The notes under the pieces were generated by a model that saw nothing but the letters and a program-made list of their open reading frames with translations, searched no databases and was not told where the DNA came from. A stretch of DNA of 64,000 nucleotides, from contig JAQISU010000115.1 of assembly GCA_029339505.1 (NCBI GenBank), positions 7,744,001 through 7,808,000 on the forward strand, in the 5' to 3' direction. Shown here piece by piece: positions 41,701 to 56,700 of the stretch; position 1 is the first letter of the stretch; every line of letters begins with the position of its first letter. The position numbers were made by a program, and so were the translations under genes. This DNA comes from Unio delphinus (lineage: Eukaryota > Mollusca > Bivalvia > Unionida > Unionidae).

Positions 41701-44700
41701 TCTTGTATATTTGGATATAATATTTTTTTAATATTGTAGGTATACATTTTCTTGACTTGTATATTTGGATATAATATTTTTTTAATATTGTAGGTATACA
41801 TTTTCTTGACTTGTATATTTGGATATAATATTTTTTTAATATTGTAGGTATACATTTTCTTGACTTGTATATTTGGATATAATCTTTTTTTAATATTGTA
41901 GGTACACATTTTCTTGACTACTTCCATTTCTATTTTTATCAGATATGACAAACTTCCTGATATTTGCCAGACGATCTGACATCAGAAAGATATCTCTGGA
42001 TGTCTCCTACTATGCCAGTGTGGTTTTGCCTATTGGTGAATTGAGAAATGCAATAGCTTTGAGTGTGGATAATTTGGAAGGTAAGAATGAAATTTGATAT
42101 TTTTGATGGTAAAAGTAGGGTTTGATTATTTGGATGATTAAAACAAAGTTTTATGATTTCAGTAGTAAGAATAAGTTTTGATATTTGGATTGTAAGAATA
42201 AGATTGATATTTGGATGGTAAGAATATGATTACATATTTGGATGGTAAGAATATGATTTGATATTTAGATAGTGAAAATAAGATTTGATATTTGATATTT
42301 GGATGGTAAGAATACAATTTCATATTTGGATGGTAAGAATAAGATTTGATATTTAGATGGTGAAAATAAGATTTGATATTTCATATTTGGATGGCAAGAA
42401 TAAGATTTGGATTGATATTATAGTTAGGCTTTGCTGCATAAGTTTAGTTTCATGCCAGTACAAACATTCAATTCCAGGGAAGGTGTACTGGACAGATACA
42501 GTTTTGGACAAAATTATGCGAGCAAATCTGGACGGGTCACAGGTAGAGACTGTGATAGGTAATGGACTGGACACTCCTGATGGCATGGCAGTGGACTACA
42601 TTGGACGAAAAGTCTATTGGACGGACACAGGCCTGAACCGGATTGAGGTGGCCAGCTTGGATGGATCCATGAGGAAGATCCTGTTCTGGGAGGATCTTGA
42701 CAAACCCAGAGCTATAGCTGTCTATTATGAAGCAGGGTTAGTAGTTGTCAGATTGCCACAGGATTTTTCTGGATGTAACGTCATGGTACCCAAATCTGGC
42801 AGTGTAACCCAATCAGTTTCTTTTATAGTCAGAATTAAGGCACTTACAATGATTTTAGATTCAGAGATTCCAGTCTTTGCAAATGTTTTTTGACTACATT
42901 AAAAATTATTTTGAAGACTACTTGTCTTATTGATATTTTGAATTAGAATTTTTTTAGTTACAAAAAGTTAATTAGATCAAAGTGCTAAACGTCTGTTGAT
43001 AAGTTAGACCTTGTAAAGCAGGATTTCCTTACTTTGAACTGCTAATATAAAATAATTACTCTCAATGTTTTGTGGTTCCCACAGGTCTTGCAAAATGCTT
43101 GAATTTTGATGACTGGTTTTGGGAAACCCTTGAGAATTAGACAACATAGAAAAATCTCTTGAAAACTCCTTAATTTGGCATTGACAACCCATGAAAGCCC
43201 TTTAATTTTGCTAATATATGTCTTCTTACTGTTGTTTTGTTTTCTGTACTTATTTAAATGATTATTAATGCTTGCTTGTGTCATAAGAAAGCCAAGTCAT
43301 ATGGATTATATATTTTCTGTCAACAAAGAATTAGAGCTTGAAAATATGAAAAAGAAATAAATGGTTGCACAGAGGCTTGTTTGAACTTTTGATGGGTTCA
43401 GAATGTATTGATTTCAATGGTGCTGTAAGATTTGTCAGTAACTGCAAGAAATAGTAATGAGATACACCTTGATGAGGAAAGACAAAAAACGAAACACAGC
43501 AGGAGTAATGAAAAAAGGCAACCACACTTGAGGAAATGGAATCGACAGAAAAGTTAAATGTACTGATTGAACGTATCTTGGATGCAGTGATTTTGACAAA
43601 GTACACACGCAGCTGTAAAATCAGTAATGACTGAAACCTTTGTTGCAATTTTTTTTATATATGTTGATGTTTGTATTTAAAGACAAACATTTCACAGTTT
43701 ATTTTGTAGACTACATAAATACACTGTGAGATGTTTCTAAATTTTAGCTTAAAAGTGGGTAAGTTACTTTGAACAAGCCCTTGAAACAGAAGCGGCCTTT
43801 GAAAATCCCCAGATTTGGTCTCAGATTTTTGTATTAACTGTGCTTTAAAAATAGAAAATCAAATATAAAGTCTGACATAATATGTTAAGACCATGTGACT
43901 GTCTGCCCATGCATCTGTCCATTAACATATTCTTGTTTGTTCCACAGCTTTGTCTTGTCCCCATGTTTTGTCATAACTAACTAGAACATGTCATGTAACA
44001 CACACACACACACACACACACATATTGTCAAAAAGTCAAGGTCATGGCCAAATTGTGTAAGCCTCTTGTCTCAAGGTTAAAGTCATGGCAAGTCATGGCA
44101 AGGGAAAATGTAATTCTTTGACTTATAACATTTTCAGGAGTACAACTTTTAAACCACTGATGATATTTTAATATTTCTTTTTGTCCAAGTATCTGTCATG
44201 TGTTATTGGTATTTGGTTTAAGTATTGTACTCATAATGGCTTACAGATTATGAAGACAGAGGTGCTTCATCTTACTTTGGAGTTGTAAAGGGTAAAGATC
44301 AAGGTCATAGCTGTACTAATAAAACTTTCTTGACACGCTTCAAATCATCCTTTAATTAATTTAAACTTATTTTAGTCAGTGGTTGTTTTCTTCACTTGAG
44401 ATGGCTGATAATTGGAATTAATTAATTTTGGGTCAAGCATTTCAGTTCCAATATTAACTCCCACCATAGGTGGCTTAATGGCTGTTGTGCTGGACTTGCA
44501 ACCAGAAAGATGTGGGTTCAAACCCCAGCCAGTCCGGGTCTGGTCAGCTGATGTGTGACCCTGAGGAAGGCACTTTTCTTTATTGCCTTGCTACCTATAG
44601 CCTTTCCTGTTTTGATGTACTGTTCAACACCCAGCAAACATTAATATACGTTATCATATTCTTTATCGAGTTCTGAACTTTCAATTTCTTTCACTTTTAC

Positions 44701-47700
44701 AGGTACCTGTTTTGGACTGACTGGGGTAAATTTCCAAAAATTGAACGTTCCTATTTGGATGGGCAGGAGCGGACTGTTATCGTGATGGAAGATCTTGGCT
44801 GGCCAAATGGACTGGTAGTAGACAAGCCAGATCGACTGATATGGGCAGATGCTAGGACCGAGGTAAAATTGATTTTTATTGCATTACCATAATATCTTGC
44901 TTTGTTGATTCGGCATTTGATATGGATGTTCAGTATGTATTTCCGTATCACACATTCAGACTGGAACTATTAGTTTTCAGCAATGTCTGAATGTTTATAT
45001 CAGATGCGCTTAATCTAAAAGATAGTGAATGTAAAAATTATATTGATGCATTCGTAGTTTATTCAGAACTAGGAGAAAGGAATTGATTGATATGGCATAA
45101 GAGCACATTTGGTCAGATGGCCTTGACACATATCCTCATACTAAATCAAAACATGTCATTTTAATTATGCCTGGTCTGAATTAGCAGAGAGCAAAAATCA
45201 AAACGTATGTAGTTTTTATATCTCCGGTACAGAGAGCAAAAATCAAAACATGTATGTAGTTTTATTTATCTCCGGTACAGAGAGCAAAAATCAAAACATG
45301 TATGTAGTTTTATGTATCTCAGGTACAGAGAGCATAAATCAAAACATGTATGTAGTTTTAAGTATCTCAGGTACAGAGAGCAAAAATCAAACATGTAGTT
45401 TTAAGTATCTCAGGTACAGAGAGCAAAAATCAAAACATGTATGTAGTTTTATTTATCTCCGGTACAGAGAGCAAAAATCAAACATGTATGTAGTTTTATG
45501 TATCTCAGGTCTGAATAAGCAGAAAGGTAAAATTCAAAATGTACATAGTTTTATTTATCTCAGGTCTGAATAAGCAGAGAGCAAAATTTGAAAATGTACA
45601 CAGTTTTATGTATCTCAGGTCTGAATAAGCTGAGAGCAAAAATTCAACATGTACATAGTTTTATGTAACTCAGGTCTGAATAAGGTGAGAGCAAAACACA
45701 GATATTTCCTTATCTCCTCTCTGAACTGCAGCATTGTCATTGTTGATAACAAATTGAAGACTTTGTGTAAAAACCTTTTAACAAACATCAAATAACAATT
45801 CATTTGCAAGGCAAAGCAGTCAACTAAAACATTGTTTGAACATAGGCAAGAAAAAGTAATCCACTAAAACTTTGAACATGGCCAAGACAAAGTAATCCAA
45901 TATACTTTGTTTGAACGTGGGCAAGACAGAATAATCCAATATCCAAAATTTACACACATAACCAGAATTTTGTCAGTCACTTGTGCAAGTTGCAGAATAA
46001 TATATTGTGTATTACAGAGTTACTCTCAGTTACAGTTTATGCTTGCTTATAACTTACTTCAATGTGATATATTGTGTATTACAGAGTTACTCTCAGTTAC
46101 AGTTTATGCTTGCTTGTAACTTACTTCAATGTAATATATTGTGTATTACAGAGTTGCTCTCAGTTACAGTTTATGCTTGCTTGTAACTTACTTCAATGTA
46201 ATATATTGTGTATTACAGAGTTACTCTCAGTTACAGTTTATGCTTGCTTGTAACTTACTTCAATGTAATATATTGTGTATTACAGAGTTACTCTCAGTTA
46301 CAGTTTATGCTTGCTTGTAACTTACTTCCATGTAATATATTGTGTATTACAGCGTTACTCTCAGTTACAGTTTATGCTTGCTTGTAACTTACTTCAATGT
46401 AATATATTGTGTATTACATCAGTTACTATGTTGTTGTAATAATGTAATATTGTGTATTACAGAGGTTAACTCCTCAGTTACAGTTTATTCTTGCCTGTGT
46501 AACTTACTTCAATGTAATATATCTGTGCTATTACAGAGTTACTTCTCAGTTAACACGTTTATGCTTGCTTGTAACTTACTTCAATGTAATATATTGTGTA
46601 TTACAGAGTTACTCTCAGTTACAGTTTATGCTTGCTTGTAACTTACTTTCAATGTAATATATTGTGTATTACAGAGTTACTCTCAGTTACAGTTTATGCT
46701 TGCTTGTAACTTACTTCAATGTAATATATTGTGTATTACAGAGTTACTCTCAGTTACAGTTTATGCTTGCTTGTAACTTACTTCAATGTAATTTATTGTG
46801 TATTACAGAGTTACTCTCAGTTACAGTTTATGCTTGCTTGTAACTTACTTCAATGTAATATATTGTGTATTACAGAGTTACTCTCAGTTACAGTTTATGC
46901 TTGCTTGTAACTTACTTCGATGTAATATATTGTGTATTACAGAGTTACTCTCAGTTACAGTTTATGCTTGCTTGTAACTTACTTCGATGTAATATATTGT
47001 GTATTACAGAGTTACTCTCAGTTACAGTTTATGCTTGCTTGTAACTTACTTCGATGTAATATATTGTGTATTACAGAGTTACTCTCAGTTACAGTTTATG
47101 CTTGCTTGTAACTTACTTCGATGTAATATATTGTGTATTACAGAGTTACTCTCAGTTACAGTTTATGCTTGCTTGTAACTTACTTCGATGTAATATATTG
47201 TGTATTACAGAGTTACTCTCAGTTAACAGTTTATGCTTGCTTGTAACTTACTTCGATGTAATATATTGTGTATTACAGAGTTACTCTCAGTTACAGTTTA
47301 TGCTTGCTTGTAACTTACTTCGATGTAATATATTGTGTATTACAGAGTTACTCTCAGTTACAGTTTATGCTTGCTTGTAACTACTTACTTCGATGTAATA
47401 TATTGTGTATTACAGAGTTACTCTCAGTTACAGTTTATGCTTGCTTGTAACTTACTTCAATGTAATATATTGTGTATTACAGAGTTACTCTCAGTTACAG
47501 TTTATGCTTGCTTGTAACTTACTTCAATGTAATATATTGTGTATTACAGAGTTACTCTCAGTTACAGTTTATGCTTGCTTGTAACTTACTTCAATGTAAT
47601 ATATTGTGTATTACAGAGTTACTCTCAGTTACACTTTATGCTTGCTTGTAACTTACTTCAATGTAATATATTGTGTATTACAGAGTTACTCTCAGTTACA

Positions 47701-50700
47701 CTTTATGCTTGCTTGTAACTTACTTCAATGTAATATATTGTGTATTACAGAGTTACTCTCAGTTACACTTTATGCTTGCTTGTAACTTACTTCAATGTAA
47801 TATATTGTGTATTACAGAGTTACTCTCAGTTACACTTTATGCTTGCTTGTAACTTACTTCAATGTAATATATTGTGTATTACAGAGTTACTCTCAGTTAC
47901 AGTTTATGCTTGCTTGTAACTTACTTCAATGTAATATATTGTGTATTACAGAGTTACTCTCAGTTACAGTTTATGCTTGCTTGTAACTTACTTCAATGTA
48001 ATATATTGTGTATTACAGAGTTACTCTCAGCTACAGTTTATGCTTGCTTGTAACTTACTTTCAATGTAATATATTGTGTATTACAGAGTTACTCTCAGCT
48101 TACAGTTATGCTTGCTTGTAACTTACTTCGATGTAATATATTGTGTATTACAGAGTTACTCTCAGTTACAGTTTATGCTTGCTTGTAACTTACTTCGATG
48201 TAATATATTGTGTATTACAGAGTTACTCTCAGTTACAGTTTATGCTTGCTTGTAACTTACTTCGATGTAATATATTGTGTATTACAGAGTTACTCTCAGT
48301 TACAGTTTATGCTTGCTTGGTAACTTACTTCGATGTAATATATTGTGTATTACAGAGTTACTCTCAGTTACAGTTTATGCTTGCTTGTAACTTACTTCAA
48401 TGTAATATATTGTGTATTACAGAGTTACTCTCAGTTACAGTTTATGCTTGCTTGTAACTTACTTCAATGTAATATATTGTGTATTACAGAGTTACTCTCA
48501 GTTACAGTTTATGCTTGCTTGTAACTTACTTCAATGTAATATATTGTGTATTACAGAGTTACTCTCAGTTACAGTTTATGCTTGCTTGTAACTTACTTCA
48601 ATGTAATATATTGTGTATTACAGAGTTACTCTCAGTTACAGTTTATGCTTGCTTGTAACTTACTTCAATGTAATATATTGTGTATTACAGAGTTACTCTC
48701 AGTTACAGTTTATGCTTGCTTGTAACTTTCTTCAATGTAATATATTGTGTATTACAGAGTTACTCTCAGTTACAGTTTATGCTTGCTTGTAACTTACTTC
48801 CATGTAAAATATTGTGTATTACAGAGTTACTCTCAGTTACAGTTTATGCTTGCTTGTAACTTACTTCGATGTAATATATTGTGTATTACAGAGTTACTCT
48901 CAGTTACAGTTTATGCTTGCTTGTAACTTACTTCGATGTAATATATTGTGTATTACAGAGTTACTCTCAGTTACAGTTTATGCTTGCTTGTAACTTACTT
49001 CGATGTAATATATTGTGTATTACAGAGTTACTCTCAGTTACAGTTTATGCTTGCTTGTAACTTACTTCGATGTAATATATTGTGTATTACAGAGTTACTC
49101 TCAGTTACAGTTTATGCTTGCTTGTAACTTACTTCGATGTAATATATTGTGTATTACAGAGTTACTCTCAGTTACAGTTTATGCTTGCTTGTAACTTACT
49201 TCGATGTAATATATTGTGTATTACAGAGTTACTCTCAGTTACAGTTTATGCTTGCTTGTAACTTACTTCGATGTAATATATTGTGTATTACAGAGTTACT
49301 CTCAGTTACAGTTTATGCTTGCTTGTAACTTACTTCGATGTAATATATTGTGTATTACAGAGTTACTCTCAGTTACAGTTTATGCTTGCTTGTAACTTAC
49401 TTCGATGTAATATATTGTGTATTACAGAGTTACTCTCAGTTACAGTTTATGCTTGCTTGTAACTTACTTCGATGTAATATATTGTGTATTACAGAGTTAC
49501 TCTCAGTTACAGTTTATGCTTGCTTGTAACTTACTTCGATGTAATATATTGTGTATTACAGAGTTACTCTCAGTTACAGTTTATGCTTGCTTGTAACTTA
49601 CTTCAATGTAATATATTGTGTATTACAGAGTTACTCTCAGTTACAGTTTATGCTTGCTTGTAACTTACTTCAATGTAATATATTGTGTATTACAGAGTTA
49701 CTCTCAGTTACACTTTATGCTTGCTTGTAACTTACTTCAATGTAATATATTGTGTATTACAGAGTTACTCTCAGTTACAGTTTATGCTTGCTTGTAACTT
49801 ACTTCAATGTAATATATTGTGTATTACAGAGTTACTCTCAGTTACAGTTTATGCTTGCTTGTAACTTACTTCAATGTAATATATTGTGTATTACAGAGTT
49901 ACTCTCAGTTACAGTTTATGCTTGCTTGTAACTTACTTCAATGTAATATATTGTGTATTACAGAGTTACTCTCAGTTACAGTTTATGCTTGCTTGTAACT
50001 TACTTCAATGTAATATATTGTGTATTACAGAGTTACTCTCAGCTACAGTTTATGCTTGCTTGTAACTTACTTCAATGTAATATATTGTGTATTACAGAGT
50101 TACTCTCAGCTACAGTTTATGCTTGCTTGTAACTTACTTCAATGTAATATATTGTGTATTACAGAGTTACTCTCAGCTACAGTTTATGCTTGCTTGTAAC
50201 TTACTTCAATGTAATATATTGTGTATTACAGAGTTACTCTCAGTTACAGTTTATGCTTGCTTGTAACTTACTTCAATGTAATATATTGTGTATTACAGAG
50301 TTACTCTCAGTTACAGTTTATGCTTGCTTGTAACTTACTTCAATGTAATATATTGTGTATTACAGAGTTACTCTCAGTTACAGTTTATGCTTGCTTGTAA
50401 CTTACTTCAATGTAATATATTGTGTATTACAGAGTTACTCTCAGTTACAGTTTATGCTTGCTTGTAACTTACTTCAATGTAATATATTGTGTATTACAGA
50501 GTTACTCTCAGTTACAGTTTATGCTTGCTTGTAACTTACTTCAATGTAATATATTGTGTATTACAGAGTTACTCTCAGTTACAGTTTATGCTTGCTTGTA
50601 ACTTACTTCAATGTAATATATTGTGTATTACAGAGTTACTCTCAGTTACAGTTTATGCTTGCTTATAACTTACTTCAATGTAATATATTGTGTATTACAG

Positions 50701-53700
50701 AGTTACTCTCAGTTACAGTTTATGCTTGCTTATAACTTACTTCAATGTGCATTGGATCTATTTAGGAGTCATCTGTTAAACATACAGCATAGATCAGGAT
50801 GATGGATCCGGGTCTATGTATTTTGCAATTGACCTATAGGCCAGTATATACGGTACATCAGACATTACATACAGCATAGATCAGGATGATGGATCCGGGT
50901 CTATGTATTTTGCAATTGACCTATAGGCCAGTATATACGGTACATCAGACATTACATACAGCATAGATCAGGATGATGGATCCGGGTCTATGTATTTTGC
51001 AATTGACCTATAGGCCAGTATATACGGTACATCAGACATTACATACAGCATAGATCAGGATGATGGATCCGGGTCTATGTATTTTGCAATTGACCTATAG
51101 GCCAGTATATACGGTACATCAGACATTACATACAGCATAGATCAGGATGATGGATCCGGGTCTATGTAGGTTGCAATTGACCTATAGGCCAGTATATACG
51201 GTACATCAGACATTACATACAGCATAGATCAGGATGATGGATCCGGGTCTATGTAGTTTGCAATTGACCTATAGGCCAGTATATACGGTACATCAGACAT
51301 TACATACAGCATAGATCAGGATGATGGATCTGGGTCTATGTATTTTGCAATTGACCTATAGGCCAGTATATACGGTACATCAGACATTACATACAGCATA
51401 GATCAGGATGATGGATCCGGGTCTATGTAGTTTGCAATTGACCTATAGGCCAGTATATACGGTACATCAGACATTACATACAGCATAGATCAGGATGATG
51501 GATCCGGGTCTATGTATTTTGCAATTGACCTATAGGCCAGTATATACGGTACATCAGACATTACATTCAGCATAGATCAGGATGATGGATCCGGGTCTAT
51601 GTATTTTGCAATTGACCTATAGGCCAGTATATACGGTACATCAGACATTACATACAGCATAGATCAGGATGATGGATCCGGGTCTATGTATTTTGCAATT
51701 GACCTATAGGCCAGTATATACGGTACATCAGACATTACATACAGCATAGATCAGGATGATGGATCCGGGTCTATGTATTTTGCAATTGACCTATAGGCCA
51801 GTATATACGGTACATCAGACATTACATACAGCATAGATCAGGATGATGGATCCGGGTCTATGTATTTTGCAATTGACCTATAGGCCAGTATATACGGTAC
51901 ATCAGACATTACATACAGCATAGATCAGGATGATGGATCCGGGTCTATGTATTTTGCAATTGACCTATAGGCCAGTATATACGGTACATCAGACATTACA
52001 TACAGCATAGATCAGGATGATGGATCCGGGTCTATGTAGGTTGCAATTGACCTATAGGCCAGTATATACGGTACATCAGACATTACATACAGCATAGATC
52101 AGGATGATGGATCCGGGTCTATGTATTTTGCAATTGACCTATAGGCCAGTATATACGGTACATCAGACATTACATACAGCATAGATCAGGATGATGGATC
52201 CGGGTCTATGTATTTTGCAATTGACCTATAGGCCAGTATATACGGTACATCAGACATTACATACAGCATAGATCAGGATGATGGATCCGGGTCTATGTAT
52301 TTTGCAATTGACCTATAGGCCAGTATATACGGTACATCAGACATTACATACAGCATAGATCAGGATGATGGATCCGGGTCTATGTATTTTGCAATTGACC
52401 TATAGGCCAGTATATACGGTACATCAGACATTACATACAGCATAGATCAGGATGATGGATCCGGGTCTATGTATTTTGCAATTGACCTATAGGCCAGTAT
52501 ATACGGTACATCAGACATTACATACAGCATAGATCAGGATGATGGATCCGGGTCTATGTATTTTGCAATTGACCTATAGGCCAGTATATACGGTACATCA
52601 GACATTACATACAGCATAGATCAGGATGATGGATCCGGGTCTATGTATTTTGCAATTGACCTATAGGCCAGTATATACGGTACATCAGACATTACATACA
52701 GCATAGATCAGGATGATGGATCCGGGTCTATGTAGGTTGCAATTGACCTATAGGCCAGTATATACGGTACATCAGACATTACATACAGCATAGATCAGGA
52801 TGATGGATCCGGGTCTATGTATTTTGCAATTGACCTATAGGCCAGTATATACGGTACATCAGACATTACATACAGCATAGATCAGGATGATGGATCCGGG
52901 TCTATGTATTTTGCAATTGACCTATAGGCCAGTATATACGGTACATCAGACATTACATACAGCATAGATCAGGATGATGGATCTGGGTCTATGTAGTTTG
53001 CAATTGACCTATAGGCCAGTATATACGGTACATCAGACATAACATACAGTCTGAAGAATACTGTAATTATAAATTTAGTATTTTGGTACTGTCATTTGTA
53101 AGGTTTGAGAAACTGCTAGAATATATAATTAAATATGTACAATGTTTTATAATTTCATTCTCAGAAATTGTTAATTGGTAAAAACACTTTATTTATGGGC
53201 TCAGTTTAAAAATAATTGCAGTGGAGATATTGTGATACCCTCCAGCTGTTCCTTGCCACATCATCACAGTGTTATATAAATGTCCATATTAAAAAAGACA
53301 TTTAAAATTATATTGCACATGAATGTTCCTTGCTCATTTATAACTGCAAATGGGTATGGGAGTTGGTGTATTGAAAAGCTTGGAGATTTGCAATCATATG
53401 CTATTGTTGTATTTTTTGTTTTGAATATCACTCATTTCCTTGGTCTTTATTTTAATGTTGCAAGATTTGGCTTATGATTTTATGAGCAAAATAATATAAA
53501 CTTTAGACTTACCCTTGGATAAAGTAAATATGTTTCCAGTTCACTGGAATACAGGGCATGTTTACTGTAATCAGTTGTGTCCTCATGATAAATATGTTTT
53601 GATCAATGCATGTTTGTCAGATATAAATAGCAATGGTGTATAGGCAATAGTCAGTTGTAAAAAGAAGAAAAGGAATTTTTCATGAGCTGTAACCTTGGCC

Positions 53701-56700
53701 TTGGCACTTGCCTGGACCTGTGTTTTTTCTAGTATGATATATGTTAAGGATATTGTTTAAATGCAGTGATGTTTCAGTCCAAATTTAGGCAATTAGTAAC
53801 ATCACTAATGCATTCCCATACTGGGTGTGTGGGTGGTGGTGGAATGATGTGGAGATGCTAATGAACATTTTTCATTCAAATTTACTTTATTTATCATTAC
53901 CAGCATAGGTTGCTAGGCAACATCAGATTTAATTTGTCAGTTCAAGAGGTACTTATATCTCACGTCTTTTATTTTAAAAACTTAGATTTATCAGTTAACA
54001 ATTTCAGTATCAATAGAATTTGTGCATTATAATTTTTATTTGTCCATTGCTATTTTGTCCCATCTTTTCGTTTCAGAAAATAGAGACATGTGACTTGTAT
54101 GGGAGAAATCGTAAAGTGTTGGTGTCCTCAGTCATTCATCCTTATGGTCTTGCTGTATGGAAGGATTACATTTTCTGGACAGACTGGGAGAAGACCTCAA
54201 TTTTTCAGGCGAATAAATATACAGGGGAGGAGTTTGCAGAACCAGTCCAGAAAAAGCTGTCGGGGCTGATGGACATTCATGCCGTGCAAATGGATGATTT
54301 TGGTTAGTGATTATTCTAATGATTTAACAAAATAATATGAAAAATGTGTTTGAACATGTGAAATATAATTGATCTTATTAGACAGCAAAATAGTAAATAT
54401 AATCCGTATTGGGTTTCACATTTTTTTTGCATAAAAAGTGTGATATTGTGTCATGATGCCATGATTAATGTTATACATTAAATGAACACATGTAAAAGTA
54501 TCAAATGAAATCTGATGTTAGATCTGGGTCATTCCACTACTTTTACTTTATTGAATCTCAGCATGATATTATACTTAGAAGTAATATAAACAGTTTAGAG
54601 CCAAGGTGAATAACTATATATTCAAATTAGAATAAGTGTTCACAACTATATGAACAGAAAATATAGATTTGAATATATGATTTTTAATGGGTAGTGACAT
54701 CTCTAGCAGGCTCATTAGTTAGCCATGCTGATCACAGGTACTTCATTGTGCCAATAAAGGAAAGGAAACTATTAATAACACACAATCCATCTCTCTCAAT
54801 GAAAAAACAAGGTAACTAACTTGCTAATTAGATTTAGACAAACGAGTTCAATGAATTTTCAGTGCCATATTCCAGTGTAAATACCAAGGTATGCAAAAAA
54901 AGAAGAAAAATGAAAGACTTGGCAGCTAAACCTTGATGTATTATTCAGGTTTCATCTAAGTACATACCATGAATATTGGAATAGGACAATTTCTATTTGT
55001 TTAAAGCAGTTTGATTGATATTGTGAGAAACAGATGTCATGTTGGCTCATGACTCACTTATTCACTTGAGTATCATAGGTTCATAGTTAGTTTTATGCAT
55101 GAAGTCCTAGACTGTTACTTCATTGTGTTATCAATTAAAAATAGTAAATTAGCTAAAGAAATCCTAGACTGATACTTCATTGTGTTATCAATTAAAAGTA
55201 GTAAATTAGCTTATGAAATCCAAGGCTGATACTTCATTGTGTAATCAATTAAAAATAGTAAATTAGCTTAAGAAATCTTTCACTGATACTTCATTGTGTT
55301 ATCAATTAAAAATAGTAAATTAGCTTATGAATTCATAGACTGATACTTCATTGTGTTATCAATTAAAAATAGTAAATTAGCTTATGAATTCATAGACTGA
55401 TACTTCATTGTGTTATCAATTAAAAGTAGTAAATTAGCTTATGAATTCCAAGACTGATACTTCATTGTGTAATCAATTAAAAATAGTAAATTAGCTTAAG
55501 AAATCTTTCACTGATACTTCATTGTGTTATCAATTAAAAATAGTAAATTAGCTTATGAATTCATAGACTGATACTTCATTGTGTTATCAATTAAAAATAG
55601 TAAATTAGCTTATGAATTCATAGACTGATACTTCATTGTGTTATCAATTAAAAGTAGTAAATTAGCTTATGAATTCCAAGACTGATACTTCATTGTGTAA
55701 TCAATTAAAAATAGTAAATTAGCTTAAGAAATCCTTGACTGATACTTCATTGTGTTATCAATTAAAAATAGTAAATTAGCTTAAGAAATCCTTGACTGAT
55801 ACTTCATTGTATTATCAATTAAAAATAGTAAATTAGCTAGTGAATTTCTAGACTGATACTTCATTGTGTTATCAATTAAAAATAGTAAATTAGCTTAAGA
55901 AATCTTTCACTGATACTTCATTGTGTTATCAATTAAAAATAGTAAATTAGCTTATGAATTCATAGACTGATACTTCATTGTATTATCAATTAAAAATAGT
56001 AAATTAGCTTATGAATTCCTAGACTGATACTTCATTGTGTTATCAATTAAAAATTGTAAATTAGCTAATGAATTCCTAGACTGATGCTTCATTGTGTTAT
56101 CAGTTAAAATAGTAAATTAGCTAATGAATTCCTAGACTGATGCTTCATTGTGTTATCAATTAAAAATAGTAAATTAGCTTATGAATTCATAGACTGATAC
56201 TTCATTGTGTTATCAATTAAAAATAGTAAATTAGCTTATGAATTCCTAGACTGATACTTCATTGTGTTATCAATTAAAAATAGTAAATTAGCTTATGAAT
56301 TCATAGACTGATACTTCATTGTGTTATCAATTTAAAATAGTAAATTAGCTAATGAATTCTAGACTGATGCTTCATTGTATAATCAATTAAAAATAGTAAA
56401 TTAGCTTATGAATTCATAGACTGATACTTCATTGAGTTATCAATTAAAAATAGTAAATTAGCTTATGAATTCCTAGACTGATACTTCATTGTGTTATCAA
56501 TTAAAAATAGTAAATTAGATAATGAATTCCAAGACTGATGCTTCATTGTATTATCAATTAAAAATAGTAAATTAGCTTATGAATTCATAGACTGATACTT
56601 CATTGTGTTATCAATTAAAAGTAGTAAATTAGCTTATGAATTCATAGACTGTTGCTTCATTGTGTTATCAATTAAAAATAGTAAATTAGCTTATGAAATC

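Noticed and set aside
42353..42586. 77-aa minus-strand gene
   Set aside because: Antisense shadow of exon 17 and the 27-bp repeat.
44467..44540. Functional tRNA gene
   Set aside because: A and B boxes are present but no 7-bp acceptor stem closes and a SINE body follows.
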